64,000 nucleotides of DNA from Stenotrophomonas beteli (GTDB taxonomy: Bacteria; Pseudomonadota; Gammaproteobacteria; Xanthomonadales; Xanthomonadaceae). Position 1 is the first letter of the stretch, and every line of letters starts with the position of its first letter. Below, in pieces: positions 55,139 to 62,396 of the stretch. The DNA lies in contig NZ_LLXV01000055.1 of the NCBI RefSeq assembly GCF_001431665.1, positions 1 through 64,000 on the forward strand. The letters run 5' to 3'. A model generated the notes under the pieces. The model saw only the letters and a list, made by a program, of their open reading frames with translations. It did not search any database and was not told where the DNA came from. The translations under genes and the position numbers were made by a program.

Positions 55139-56032
55139 ATGGACCGTTTCGAGGCGATGCGGGCGTTTGCCCGCGTGGTGGAAACCGGCAGCTTCACCCG
55201 CGCCGCGCACACGCTGCAGATCAGCCGCACCACGGTCACCCAGCTGGTGCAGCAGCTGGAGGCACACCTGCGGCTGCGCCTGCTCAACCGCACCACGCGC
55301 CGGGTCAGCGTCACCGCCGACGGCGCGGCCTACTACCCGCGCATCGCCCGCCTGCTGGCCGAGCTGGAAGAGGTGGAGGGCGGGCTGGGTGACGCGGCCA
55401 GCCAACCGCGCGGCCGCCTGCGCGTGGATGTGCCCGGGCCGTACGCACGGCTGCGGCTGGTGCCGGCGCTGCCGGACTTCCAGGCGCGCTATCCGGACAT
55501 CCAGCTGGACATCGGCGTCAGCGACCGCGAAGTCGATGTCATCGCCGACAACGTCGACTGTGTGATCCGGGGTGGCCCCCCGGCCGACCCGGCGCTGGTA
55601 GCGCGGCCGCTGGCGGCGCTGCCGATCGGCTTCCACGCCAGCCCCGGCTATGTGCAGCGTTTCGGCCTGCCGACCGATCCGCGCGCGCTGGAAGGCCCTG
55701 ATCACCACATGGTCGGCTTCCTCAGCCCGCGCAGTGGCCGCGCACGCGTGTTCGTTGCACAGCGCGGCGATGAGCGCATCGAAGTGCAGGGCCGCTACAC
55801 GGTCGGTTTCGACGACGGCAATGCCTATCTGGCCGCAGCGCTGGCGGGCCTGGGCGTGGTGGCGCTGCCCAGCTACATGGCCGAATCGCATGTAGCACGT
55901 GGCGAGCTGCTGCCGGTACTGGAGGACTGGCAGCTGCCGCCGATGCCGATGCACGTGATGTTCCCGCCGAACCGGCACATGAGCCAGCGGCTGCGGGTGT
56001 TCATCGATTGGGTGGTGGAAGCGCTGGGCTGA
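55139..56032 (+). CDS. LysR-family transcriptional regulator
   Basis: 297 residues from the ATG at 55139. The N-terminal winged helix-turn-helix is MRAFARVVETGSFTRAAHTL with RTTVTQLVQQLEAHLRLRLL. The C-terminal periplasmic-binding-like effector domain begins RGRLRVDVPGPYARLRLVPA, and NVDCVIRGGPPADPALVARP is typical of the DmlR/CrgA-like subgroup. It probably controls itself and the divergent RidA-like gene. The effector is unknown. Confidence 0.93.
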   Translation: MDRFEAMRAFARVVETGSFTRAAHTLQISRTTVTQLVQQLEAHLRLRLLNRTTRRVSVTADGAAYYPRIARLLAELEEVEGGLGDAASQPRGRLRVDVPGPYARLRLVPALPDFQARYPDIQLDIGVSDREVDVIADNVDCVIRGGPPADPALVARPLAALPIGFHASPGYVQRFGLPTDPRALEGPDHHMVGFLSPRSGRARVFVAQRGDERIEVQGRYTVGFDDGNAYLAAALAGLGVVALPSYMAESHVARGELLPVLEDWQLPPMPMHVMFPPNRHMSQRLRVFIDWVVEALG

Positions 56033-56048
56033 TCGCGCGCGCGCATCT

Positions 56049-56131
56049 GTAGAGCCGAGCCCACGCTCGGCTGCTTCCGATATCACCAAGCCCGCGCTAC
56101 GCGCGCCAGCCGAGCGTGGGCCTGGCTCTAC
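56049..56131. repeat. SMAG inverted pair after the LysR gene
   Basis: GTAGAGCCGAGCCCACGCTCGGCT (from 56049) faces a slightly diverged inverted copy ending CTAC at 56131 (GCCTGGCTCTAC, one mismatch). It fills the gap before the DnaQ-like gene. Confidence 0.85.
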
Positions 56132-56178
56132 CGGCATGCGAAAATCACCACAGCACGTAACAGGAAACAGCCTCACGC

Positions 56179-56688
56179 ATGAGTCGCATCGTCGCACTGG
56201 ATACCGAAACCACAGGCATCTCCCACCGCCTGGGGCATCGGGTGATCGAAATCGGTGCCGTCGAACTGATCGATGGCCAGCTCACCGGCCGCCAGTTCCA
56301 CACCTACCTGCAGCCGCAGCGCAGGGTCGACTGGGGCGCACAGCGCGTGCACGGCATCAGCGACGCGATGCTGGTGGGCAAGCCACTGTTTTCCAGCAAG
56401 GCCGCCGAACTGCTGGACTTCCTGCGCGGCAGCGAGATGGTCGCGCACAACGCCACCTTCGATGTGGGCTTCCTGGACAACGAGCTGCGTCTGTCCGGTA
56501 TTCCCGGCACGCTGGCCCAGCACTGCCGCATCACCTGCAGCCTGAAGCTTGCGCGGGGACGCTGGCCGGGCCAAGGCAACAAGCTGGATGATGTGCTGCA
56601 GCGCCTGCGCATTCCCAGCCAGCGCGGCCTGCACGGCGCGCTCAAGGATGCGCACCTGCTGGCGCAGGTGATTCCGCACCTGCGCTGA
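56179..56688 (+). CDS. DnaQ-like DEDDh 3'-5' exonuclease
   Basis: 169 residues. The acidic residues are complete: VALDTETTGI (Asp, Glu), EMVAHNATFDVGFLDNEL (Asp) and RGLHGALKDAHLLAQV (His, Asp). The fold is that of the Pol III epsilon proofreading domain, but the protein lacks the C-terminal tail that ties epsilon to the polymerase alpha subunit (E. coli epsilon is 243 residues). It may be a second epsilon-type proofreader or a separate exonuclease. The main dnaQ is expected beside rnhA elsewhere (inference). Confidence 0.85.
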   Translation: MSRIVALDTETTGISHRLGHRVIEIGAVELIDGQLTGRQFHTYLQPQRRVDWGAQRVHGISDAMLVGKPLFSSKAAELLDFLRGSEMVAHNATFDVGFLDNELRLSGIPGTLAQHCRITCSLKLARGRWPGQGNKLDDVLQRLRIPSQRGLHGALKDAHLLAQVIPHLR

Positions 56689-56701
56689 GGCCTGGCCGCG
56701 G

Positions 56702-57916
56702 TTACACCGGCCGCAACCAGCGCTCGATCATTGCCACGCCACAGGCCACCCCGTCCTCATGGCTCATCGCCGCGCCCAGGGCCGCCGCGCGTGCGCGTGT
56801 TGCGCCGGTTTCAACGAAAGTGATGGCTGCCGCCAGCGTTGCTGCATCCAGTCGCTTCGGTGACAACGGTGCCGGTGCCACGCCCAACCGATACAGGCGA
56901 TCGGCCCAGAAGAACTGATCCGCGGCGAACGGCATCACCAGCGAGGGAATGCCGGCGCGGCAGGCCGAATGCGTGGTGCCGCTGCCACCATGGTGGATGG
57001 CGAGTGCGCAATGCGGGAACAGTGCTTCGTGTGGCGTCGGGCCGAGCACGAACACATCTGCTGGCAGCGCACCCGTCGGCAGCCCGGCCCAGCCTGGAAA
57101 CAGCAGCACCCGGCGCGGTGCCAGCGCCTGCAGCAGGGCCGACAGTACGCGCTCGCGATCGAATCCGGTCATGCTGCCAAAGCCCAGATAGACCGGCGGC
57201 GGTCCGGCATCGAGGAAGGCCTGCAGATCCGCTGGCGGCGTCCAGGGCGCATCAGGAAGCCGCCATTGGCCACAGGCGATGTGGTCGGCCGGCCAGTCCG
57301 CCGGTGGCGGCAGCAGCTGCGGCGAGATGCCATAGAGCATCGGCAGGCCGGACCACAGCGCGCGACGCGGCGATTGCCCCAGTTGCTGGCGTGCCGCGTT
57401 GATCGGCCGGCGGAACTGGCGCCAGATCAGGCCGTTGACCCACCCGTAGCTGGCCCGGTTCAACCAGCCCGGCGAGCGTCCGGGCGGCAGGAACGGAGAG
57501 CGGAAGGCTCGCGTCGGGGTCAGCGGAATCATGCCGGTGCCGATGACCGGCAGACCCCGGCGCTCGCCCACGCTCATGCCGACGAAGGCCGCCAGGCCAC
57601 CGGTCAGAATCGCATCGCAGCCTTCGGCAGCGGCATCGGCCTGGCGCATCCAGCCGCTGACATGCTGCAGCGCCATCCGTGCCAGACCGGAACTGGCGGC
57701 GGCAACACCGTTCCCACGCGACACCAGGGCGACCACTTCGCCATGGATGTCACCCTCAAGGGCCGCGTGGGGCACATCCAGGGCCTGCGCGCTGCCCAGG
57801 GTGCCGCCATCGGCCAGCAGTGTCACCGCGTGGCCTGCGCCGATCAGCCCATGGCAAAGCATGGCCAGCGGACGCGTATCGCCTTCAGTTCCGTAGGTCA
57901 GGGCCAGCAGCCGCAT
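56702..57916 (-). CDS. UGT-type (GT1) glycosyltransferase
   Basis: 404 residues. It has a GT-B fold with N-terminal MRLLALTYGTEGDTRPLAML and the nucleotide-sugar signature HHGGSGTTHSACRAGIPSLV plus PFAADQFFWADRL near the C-terminus. It resembles sterol/antibiotic glucosyltransferases (UGT/MGT group) that decorate small hydrophobic acceptors. No acceptor biosynthesis genes are close. It ends 14 bp from the DnaQ-like gene, convergently. Confidence 0.88.
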   Translation of the reverse strand: MRLLALTYGTEGDTRPLAMLCHGLIGAGHAVTLLADGGTLGSAQALDVPHAALEGDIHGEVVALVSRGNGVAAASSGLARMALQHVSGWMRQADAAAEGCDAILTGGLAAFVGMSVGERRGLPVIGTGMIPLTPTRAFRSPFLPPGRSPGWLNRASYGWVNGLIWRQFRRPINAARQQLGQSPRRALWSGLPMLYGISPQLLPPPADWPADHIACGQWRLPDAPWTPPADLQAFLDAGPPPVYLGFGSMTGFDRERVLSALLQALAPRRVLLFPGWAGLPTGALPADVFVLGPTPHEALFPHCALAIHHGGSGTTHSACRAGIPSLVMPFAADQFFWADRLYRLGVAPAPLSPKRLDAATLAAAITFVETGATRARAAALGAAMSHEDGVACGVAMIERWLRPV

Positions 57917-57998
57917 GGAAAGCTCCGCAGTGATCCGGGCCAGTATGCCGGTTGCCGGGTGCCCGGCCCTGCCGGTTCAGTCCCCGCCTGTGGGTAAC

Positions 57999-58027
57999 TT
58001 GCGCAAGTGCTTGAACACGTGCATAAT
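57999..58027 (+). promoter_or_regulatory. Putative sigma70 promoter of rpmB-rpmG
   Basis: TTGCGC (57999-58004), a 17-bp spacer and CATAAT (58022-58027). It lies 167 bp before the rpmB ATG, so transcripts would carry a leader of about 160 nt. That leader contains a strong hairpin (GGGCGGC 58057-58063 with GCCGCCC 58085-58091). Confidence 0.55.
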
Positions 58028-58194
58028 GCGCGGCTCGCTGTGTCCGGTTTTCTACCGGGCGGCGCCCCCGGGAGCACGTCCCCGGCCGCCCAACGCCAGC
58101 GTAACCCTTTGATTCTCTTGACGTGTGGTGGGCAACCATCGAGGCCGCCGTCGCCCGGGCTACGGGCTGACAACTACTACTATCGAGGTGCGCA

Positions 58195-58431
58195 ATGTCC
58201 CGCGTATGCCAGGTTTCCGGCAAGCGAGTGCAGACGGGTAACAACGTCTCGCACGCCAACAACAAGACCCGTCGTCGTTTCCTGCCGAATCTGCACGAGC
58301 GCCGTTTCTGGGTGGCCAGCGAGAACCGCTGGGTCAAGCTTCGTGTTTCCGCGCATGCACTGCGCACCATCGACAAGAACGGCATCGATTCCGTTCTGGC
58401 TGAGCTGCGTGCGCGCGGCGAAAAGGTCTGA
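58195..58431 (+). CDS. rpmB: 50S ribosomal protein L28
   Basis: 78 residues, the usual size. It starts [20 protein letters not shown] with [17 protein letters not shown], the L28 signature, and lacks the zinc CxxC pairs of some L28 forms. It is part of the large ribosomal subunit and is followed by rpmG after 13 bp, the standard pair. Confidence 0.98.
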   Translation: MSRVCQVSGKRVQTGNNVSHANNKTRRRFLPNLHERRFWVASENRWVKLRVSAHALRTIDKNGIDSVLAELRARGEKV

Positions 58432-58444
58432 GGAGTAAAGCATC

Positions 58445-58609
58445 ATGGCAGGCAAGCGCGATAAGGTCCGTATGATTTCCTCGGCCGGTACCGGCCACTT
58501 CTACACGACCGACAAGAACAAGAAGAACACCCCGGGGAAGATGGAATTCCTGAAGTACGATCCGGTCGTGCGCAAGCACGTCCTGTACAAGGAAGGCAAG
58601 ATCAAGTAA
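58445..58609 (+). CDS. rpmG: 50S ribosomal protein L33
   Basis: 54 residues: [20 protein letters not shown], then [38 protein letters not shown] lies 9 nt before the ATG. It is the zinc-independent (cysteine-free) L33 type. It is the last gene of the rpmB-rpmG operon, followed by a strong terminator. Confidence 0.98.
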   Translation: MAGKRDKVRMISSAGTGHFYTTDKNKKNTPGKMEFLKYDPVVRKHVLYKEGKIK

Positions 58610-58637
58610 TCCGCAAGGATTGCTGGTCCCCGCGAAG

Positions 58638-58663
58638 AAACCCGCCCTTGTGGCGGGTTTTTT
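58638..58663 (+). terminator. Rho-independent terminator of rpmB-rpmG
   Basis: AAACCCGCC (58638-58646) pairs with GGCGGGTTT (58652-58660) across a 5-nt loop, and the T-run continues to 58663. Confidence 0.92.
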
Positions 58664-58824
58664 CATGCCTGGCATTTCCCTACTCCCTGCGCACACTGTC
58701 GCCAATGACGCCCTGCGCGGAATGATGGGCCGAATGCGATAAGTGATTGTTCCTACCGGTTCCGGCTCTTCGCGCGCTCCAAATCAATTGGAATCACAGG
58801 CGTGGCCGCGCCCATGATGGCGAG

Positions 58825-58859
58825 CCGCTGCGGTTGCAGCGGTCGGGCTTGCAATCCCG
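58825..58859. other. Two small hairpins ahead of the structured leader
   Basis: CCGCTGC-GGTT-GCAGCGG (58825-58842, perfect 7-bp stem) and CGGG...CCCG (58844-58859). They lie in the 450-bp gene-free stretch 58610-59060. Apart from them, the two RNA features listed here and the rpmG terminator, nothing else is recognised in it. They could be part of the same RNA or a short terminator-like structure. Confidence 0.4.
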
Positions 58860-58865
58860 TGAAGT

Positions 58866-58991
58866 CAATCAATCAGTAGACTCGCCCGCCGTCGCCGGAG
58901 ATCCCTCCGGCGACGGTTGGTGACCTATCCGCCTCTATGGCGGACGGTGCGAGGGGGCCTTGCGCCCGCCGGTTCGTTTGCTGATTGATTG
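58866..58991 (+). ncRNA. Candidate multi-branched structured RNA (leader or sRNA), unknown class
   Basis: A long-range stem closes the element: CAATCAATCAG (58866-58876) is perfectly complementary to CTGATTGATTG (58981-58991), extended to 16 bp by 58877-58881 with 58976-58980 including two G-U pairs. Inside are three hairpins: 58889-58900/58905-58916 (perfect 12 bp, AUCC loop), 58928-58933/58939-58944 (6 bp) and 58946-58954/58958-58966 (9 bp with two wobbles). This makes a four-way junction. It sits 69 nt before an 82-codon gene with a strong ribosome site. It matches no riboswitch class that I recognise. Confidence 0.55.
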
Positions 58992-59020
58992 CTTCCCGGT
59001 ATTGCAACCACGCATCGTCC

Positions 59021-59038
59021 GCCACCTTCACCGGTGGC
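59021..59038 (+). other. Hairpin just before the ribosome site of the 82-codon gene
   Basis: GCCACC (59021-59026) pairs with GGTGGC (59033-59038) with a 6-nt loop, ending 9 nt before GAAGGAGG. It could be the output hairpin of the structured leader. Confidence 0.4.
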
Positions 59039-59060
59039 CAGATCCGTTGAAGGAGGTTGC

Positions 59061-59309
59061 ATGAACACCCCATCACACCGGCAGGACCTGGAACTGGGCT
59101 GGCTGCGCCTGCAGCGCATGCTGCAAGGCATCGAGGGCATGGCGCTGCTGCTGTGCGACCACCATCTGGCACTGGCCAACGGCGCGCCGTCGCCGCTGCC
59201 GGAGGCGCAGCTGGAGCGGGCCGCACAGGCCATTGCCTGCATGGCGCTCAACGGCCGCCGCCATGCCGACGCGGTGCGGCAGCTGTGCGAGGTGCCGGTG
59301 CGGCATTGA
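59061..59309 (+). CDS. Small hypothetical protein of 82 residues behind a structured leader
   Basis: The ATG at 59061 follows GAAGGAGG by 4 nt, the best ribosome site in the region. The product is helical and Leu/Ala-rich (LELGWLRLQRMLQGIEGMAL, then ALANGAPSPLPEAQLERAAQ), with CMALNGRRHADAVRQLCEV near the end. There is no signal peptide and no transmembrane helix; three Cys are present. I do not recognise a family. The strong ribosome site and the structured 5' region argue that it is a real, regulated gene. A SMAG pair follows after 8 bp. Confidence 0.7.
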   Translation: MNTPSHRQDLELGWLRLQRMLQGIEGMALLLCDHHLALANGAPSPLPEAQLERAAQAIACMALNGRRHADAVRQLCEVPVRH

Positions 59310-59317
59310 TCCATCCT

Positions 59318-59387
59318 GTAGAGCCGAGCCCACGCTCGGCTGCTCTGCCGCCGGACCGAAAGGCAGTCGAGCGCGGCTCGACTCTAC
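59318..59387. repeat. SMAG inverted pair before the cardiolipin synthase gene
   Basis: GTAGAGCCGAGCCCACGCTCGGCT (from 59318) faces AGTCGAGCGCGGCTCGACTCTAC ending at 59387. The two arms belong to different sub-families (GAGCCGAGC and GAGTCGAGC), so this dimer is mixed. Confidence 0.82.
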
Positions 59388-59434
59388 AAGGGCCGGTGGG
59401 CAGAATGGCCCATCACCTCCCGACGGGCGACACG

Positions 59435-60853
59435 ATGCTGTTCGAGTGGTTGCTGGGTTCGTACCTGCTGCTGATCGACTGGCTGATCCGGCTGGTCGCG
59501 CTGTGCTGGATTCCCACCCGCACCACGCCGGGGGCGGCGCGCAGCTGGCTGCTGCTGGTCGGCTTCGTGCCGCTGCTGGGCCTGCCGCTGTACCTGCTGT
59601 TCGGCCACCCGTGGCTGTCGCGCGAGCGCATCCGCCGCCAGGCCGAGGCCTCGCAGGTGATCCGTGAGGAGCAGGCGCTGCAGCATCGCCTGCGCTGGAC
59701 CCCACAGCCCGACACCGCCAGCGCCGAGATCGTGCCGCTGGTGCAGCGCCAGGGCGATTTCATGCCGGTGCACGGCAACGCGGTCGAACTGCTGACCGAC
59801 TACGACGAATCGCTGCAGGCGCTGATCGCCGACATCGACCAGGCCGAAGACCGCGTGCACCTGCTGTACTACCTGATGTTCGACGACGCGGTGGGCGAGG
59901 CGATCGTCGAGGCCCTGCAGCGTGCGGCTGCGCGTGGCGTGCAGTGCCGCGTGCTGCTCGACGCAGTAGGCGCCAAGCGCGGCCTGCGCGCCTATCGCAA
60001 GCGCCTGGAAGCGCGCGACATCGAGGTGCGCGCGATGCTGCCCGGTGGCCTGCGCTGGCGCCGCAGCGGCCGCATGGACCTGCGCAACCATCGCAAGATC
60101 GCGGTGATCGACAACGAAGTGGCCTATGTCGGTTCGCAGAACCTGGCCGGCCCGCAGTTCGTGCCCGGCCACCCGAACCGCGAGCTGGTGGCGCGCGTGC
60201 GTGGCCCGGCGGTGGCGCATCTGGAAGCGGTGTTCGCCAGCGACTGGTACATGGAAACCGGCCAGCGCCTGGACGTGATCGCCGATGTGCCCGAGTGCAG
60301 CGACGACATCGCCACCCAGCTGCTGCCCAGCGGCCCGGCTTATCCGTACAGCAACGCACGCGACGCGGTGGCGGCGCTGATCCATCTGGCGCGACGACGG
60401 CTGGTGATGGTCACCCCGTACTTCGTGCCCGACGAAGCCACGCTCAGCGCCTTGCGCATTGCGGCGTTGTCCGGCGTGCAGGTGCAGCTGATCCTCTCGG
60501 CCAGCAACAACCAGCGGCTGACCTCGTGGGCGCAGGAGGCCTACTACGACGAGCTGCTGCGTTGTGGCGTGCGGATCGCGCTGTATGAACCGCAGTTCCT
60601 GCACGCCAAGCACATGAGCGTGGACGAGGACATCGCCGTGCTGGGCTCGATCAACATGGATATCCGCTCGTTCGCGCTGAATGCCGAAATCGGCCTGATC
60701 TGCTACGACCGTGCGCTGGTGCAGCAGCTGTGCGCGATCGAGGATGGCTACCTGCGCGAGTCGCGGCAGCTGGACCTGCAGCAGTGGCGCAGCCGTCCCA
60801 CGTGGCGGCGCAGCCGCGAAGGCATCGCACGGCTGGCCGATGCGTTGATGTGA
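59435..60853 (+). CDS. cls: Cardiolipin synthase (phospholipase D family)
   Basis: 472 residues from the ATG at 59435; an ATG at 59405 is an alternative. Two N-terminal transmembrane helices precede two HKD motifs: RNHRKIAVIDNEVAYVGSQN and HAKHMSVDEDIAVLGSINMD, both complete (HxKxxxxD). It joins two phosphatidylglycerols, or phosphatidylglycerol and another phospholipid, into cardiolipin at the inner membrane. The layout matches bacterial ClsA. Confidence 0.93.
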   Translation: MLFEWLLGSYLLLIDWLIRLVALCWIPTRTTPGAARSWLLLVGFVPLLGLPLYLLFGHPWLSRERIRRQAEASQVIREEQALQHRLRWTPQPDTASAEIVPLVQRQGDFMPVHGNAVELLTDYDESLQALIADIDQAEDRVHLLYYLMFDDAVGEAIVEALQRAAARGVQCRVLLDAVGAKRGLRAYRKRLEARDIEVRAMLPGGLRWRRSGRMDLRNHRKIAVIDNEVAYVGSQNLAGPQFVPGHPNRELVARVRGPAVAHLEAVFASDWYMETGQRLDVIADVPECSDDIATQLLPSGPAYPYSNARDAVAALIHLARRRLVMVTPYFVPDEATLSALRIAALSGVQVQLILSASNNQRLTSWAQEAYYDELLRCGVRIALYEPQFLHAKHMSVDEDIAVLGSINMDIRSFALNAEIGLICYDRALVQQLCAIEDGYLRESRQLDLQQWRSRPTWRRSREGIARLADALM

Positions 60854-60862
60854 AACGGCGGG

Positions 60863-60943
60863 GTAGAGTCGACTGTCAGTCGACTGCTCTTGCGATAAAA
60901 AATCCCGCGCTGCGCGCGATAGTCGACTAACAGTCGACTCTAC
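60863..60943. repeat. SMAG inverted pair, TCGACTGTCAGTCGA sub-family
   Basis: GTAGAGTCGACTGTCAGTCGACT (from 60863) faces ATAGTCGACTAACAGTCGACTCTAC ending at 60943. The core matches the pair at 46228-46317. It fills the gap after cls. Confidence 0.85.
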
Positions 60944-60983
60944 CCCGTCATTCCCGTCATCGCCGATGGCCTACAATCGGCGC

Positions 60984-62387
60984 ATGACTGATTCACCGCG
61001 TAATGGCGAACTGGACCTGGCAATCATCGGTGGTGGTGCGGCCGGGGTGCTGGTGGCGATCCAGGTGTTGCGCCAGGCCCAGGCGCCGCTGGCGCTGGCC
61101 ATTTTCGAACCGGCCTCGCAGCTGGCCCAGGGCATCGCCTATGCCACGCCGTGGCCGGAGCACCTGCTGAACGTGCCGGCGGCGAAGATGAGTGCGTTTG
61201 CCGACCAGCCCGGCGATTTCCTCGACTACCTGATGGCCGCCAATGCCTACCCGGGCGAGGCGCGCGAGGTGCTGGGCGAGCGCTACGTGTGCCGCCACTA
61301 CTTTGCAGCGTACCTGCAGCAGCGCCTGCAGGAGGCCGCCGCGGCCAGCCCGGCGCAGCTGCAGGTGATCGCGCAGCCGGTGCTGGGCCTGCAGCCGGAT
61401 GACCACGGCTACCAGCTGACACTCGGCGATGGCCAGACGCTGCACGCCGCACAGGCCGTGCTGGCCACCGGCAACAGCATGCGGCCGCTGCCGGTAGCCG
61501 GTGCCGAGGCGCTGCCTGCCGATGACGTGATCGAGGCCTGGGACTACGACGGCGTACGCACCCTGGCCGGTGAGCAGGCCGTGGCCATCGTCGGCTCCGG
61601 CCTGAGCATGGCCGACACCGTGCTGGCGCTGGTTGCGGCCGGCCACACCGGCCCGCTGCATGTGATCTCGCGCCACGGCCTGCTGCCGCTGCCGCATGCG
61701 CATGGCGGCCTGCCCACGTTCGACCCGGCCACGCTGCTGCCGATGAGCCTGCGCCAGCGCCTGCGCGCATTGCGCGGGTTCGCGCGCCAGGCGCAGGCCG
61801 ACGGCCTGCCGTGGCAGGGTGTGATGGACCGCATCCGTCCGCACGGGCAGGCGCTGTGGTGCAGCCTCGACGCGGCCGACCAGCGCCGCTTCCTGCGCCA
61901 TGTGGTGCGCTACTGGGATGTGCATCGCCACCGCATCGCCGAAGAGGTCGACGCACAGCTGCAGGCGCTGATCGAAAGCGGCCAACTGCGTATTCACCGG
62001 TCGCGCCTGCAACGCATCGGCCGCGAAGGCGATGCCCTGCGGCTCTCTGGCCACGATGCCACCGGCAATGAACAGCAGTGGACGATTGGCGGGGTGATCA
62101 ACGCCACCGGCGTGGAAACCCGTGCCAGCGCGCTGCGCAATCCGTTGCTGCAGCAGTTGCAGGCCGATGGCCTGGCCCGCCCCGGCCCGCATGGGCTGGG
62201 CCTGGACAGCACGGTGCCGGGCGACCGCCTGCGCACCGAGGGAGGCCAGCCGCAGGCACGGCTGGGCGTACTCGGCAGCCTGCGCATCGGCAGCCTGTGG
62301 GAAAGCCTGGCGGTGCCTGAACTGCGTCAGCAAGCGCAGGCGCTGGCCACCCAGGTGGTCGCAGGAGCCGCGACGGTGATGCCGTAA
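60984..62387 (+). CDS. FAD/NAD(P)-binding oxidoreductase-like protein
   Basis: 467 residues from the ATG at 60984. The first Rossmann motif is LAIIGGGAAGVLVAIQVL. EHLLNVPAAKMSAFADQPGD is typical of the COG4529/NAD_binding_9 (YdhS-like) group. A second nucleotide motif, VAIVGSGLSMADTVLAL, follows, and VINATGVETR lies near the end. It is probably a flavoprotein oxidoreductase or monooxygenase-like enzyme; the substrate is unknown. The helicase gene begins 9 bp after the stop. Confidence 0.85.
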   Translation: MTDSPRNGELDLAIIGGGAAGVLVAIQVLRQAQAPLALAIFEPASQLAQGIAYATPWPEHLLNVPAAKMSAFADQPGDFLDYLMAANAYPGEAREVLGERYVCRHYFAAYLQQRLQEAAAASPAQLQVIAQPVLGLQPDDHGYQLTLGDGQTLHAAQAVLATGNSMRPLPVAGAEALPADDVIEAWDYDGVRTLAGEQAVAIVGSGLSMADTVLALVAAGHTGPLHVISRHGLLPLPHAHGGLPTFDPATLLPMSLRQRLRALRGFARQAQADGLPWQGVMDRIRPHGQALWCSLDAADQRRFLRHVVRYWDVHRHRIAEEVDAQLQALIESGQLRIHRSRLQRIGREGDALRLSGHDATGNEQQWTIGGVINATGVETRASALRNPLLQQLQADGLARPGPHGLGLDSTVPGDRLRTEGGQPQARLGVLGSLRIGSLWESLAVPELRQQAQALATQVVAGAATVMP

Positions 62388-62396
62388 AATGGGGGC

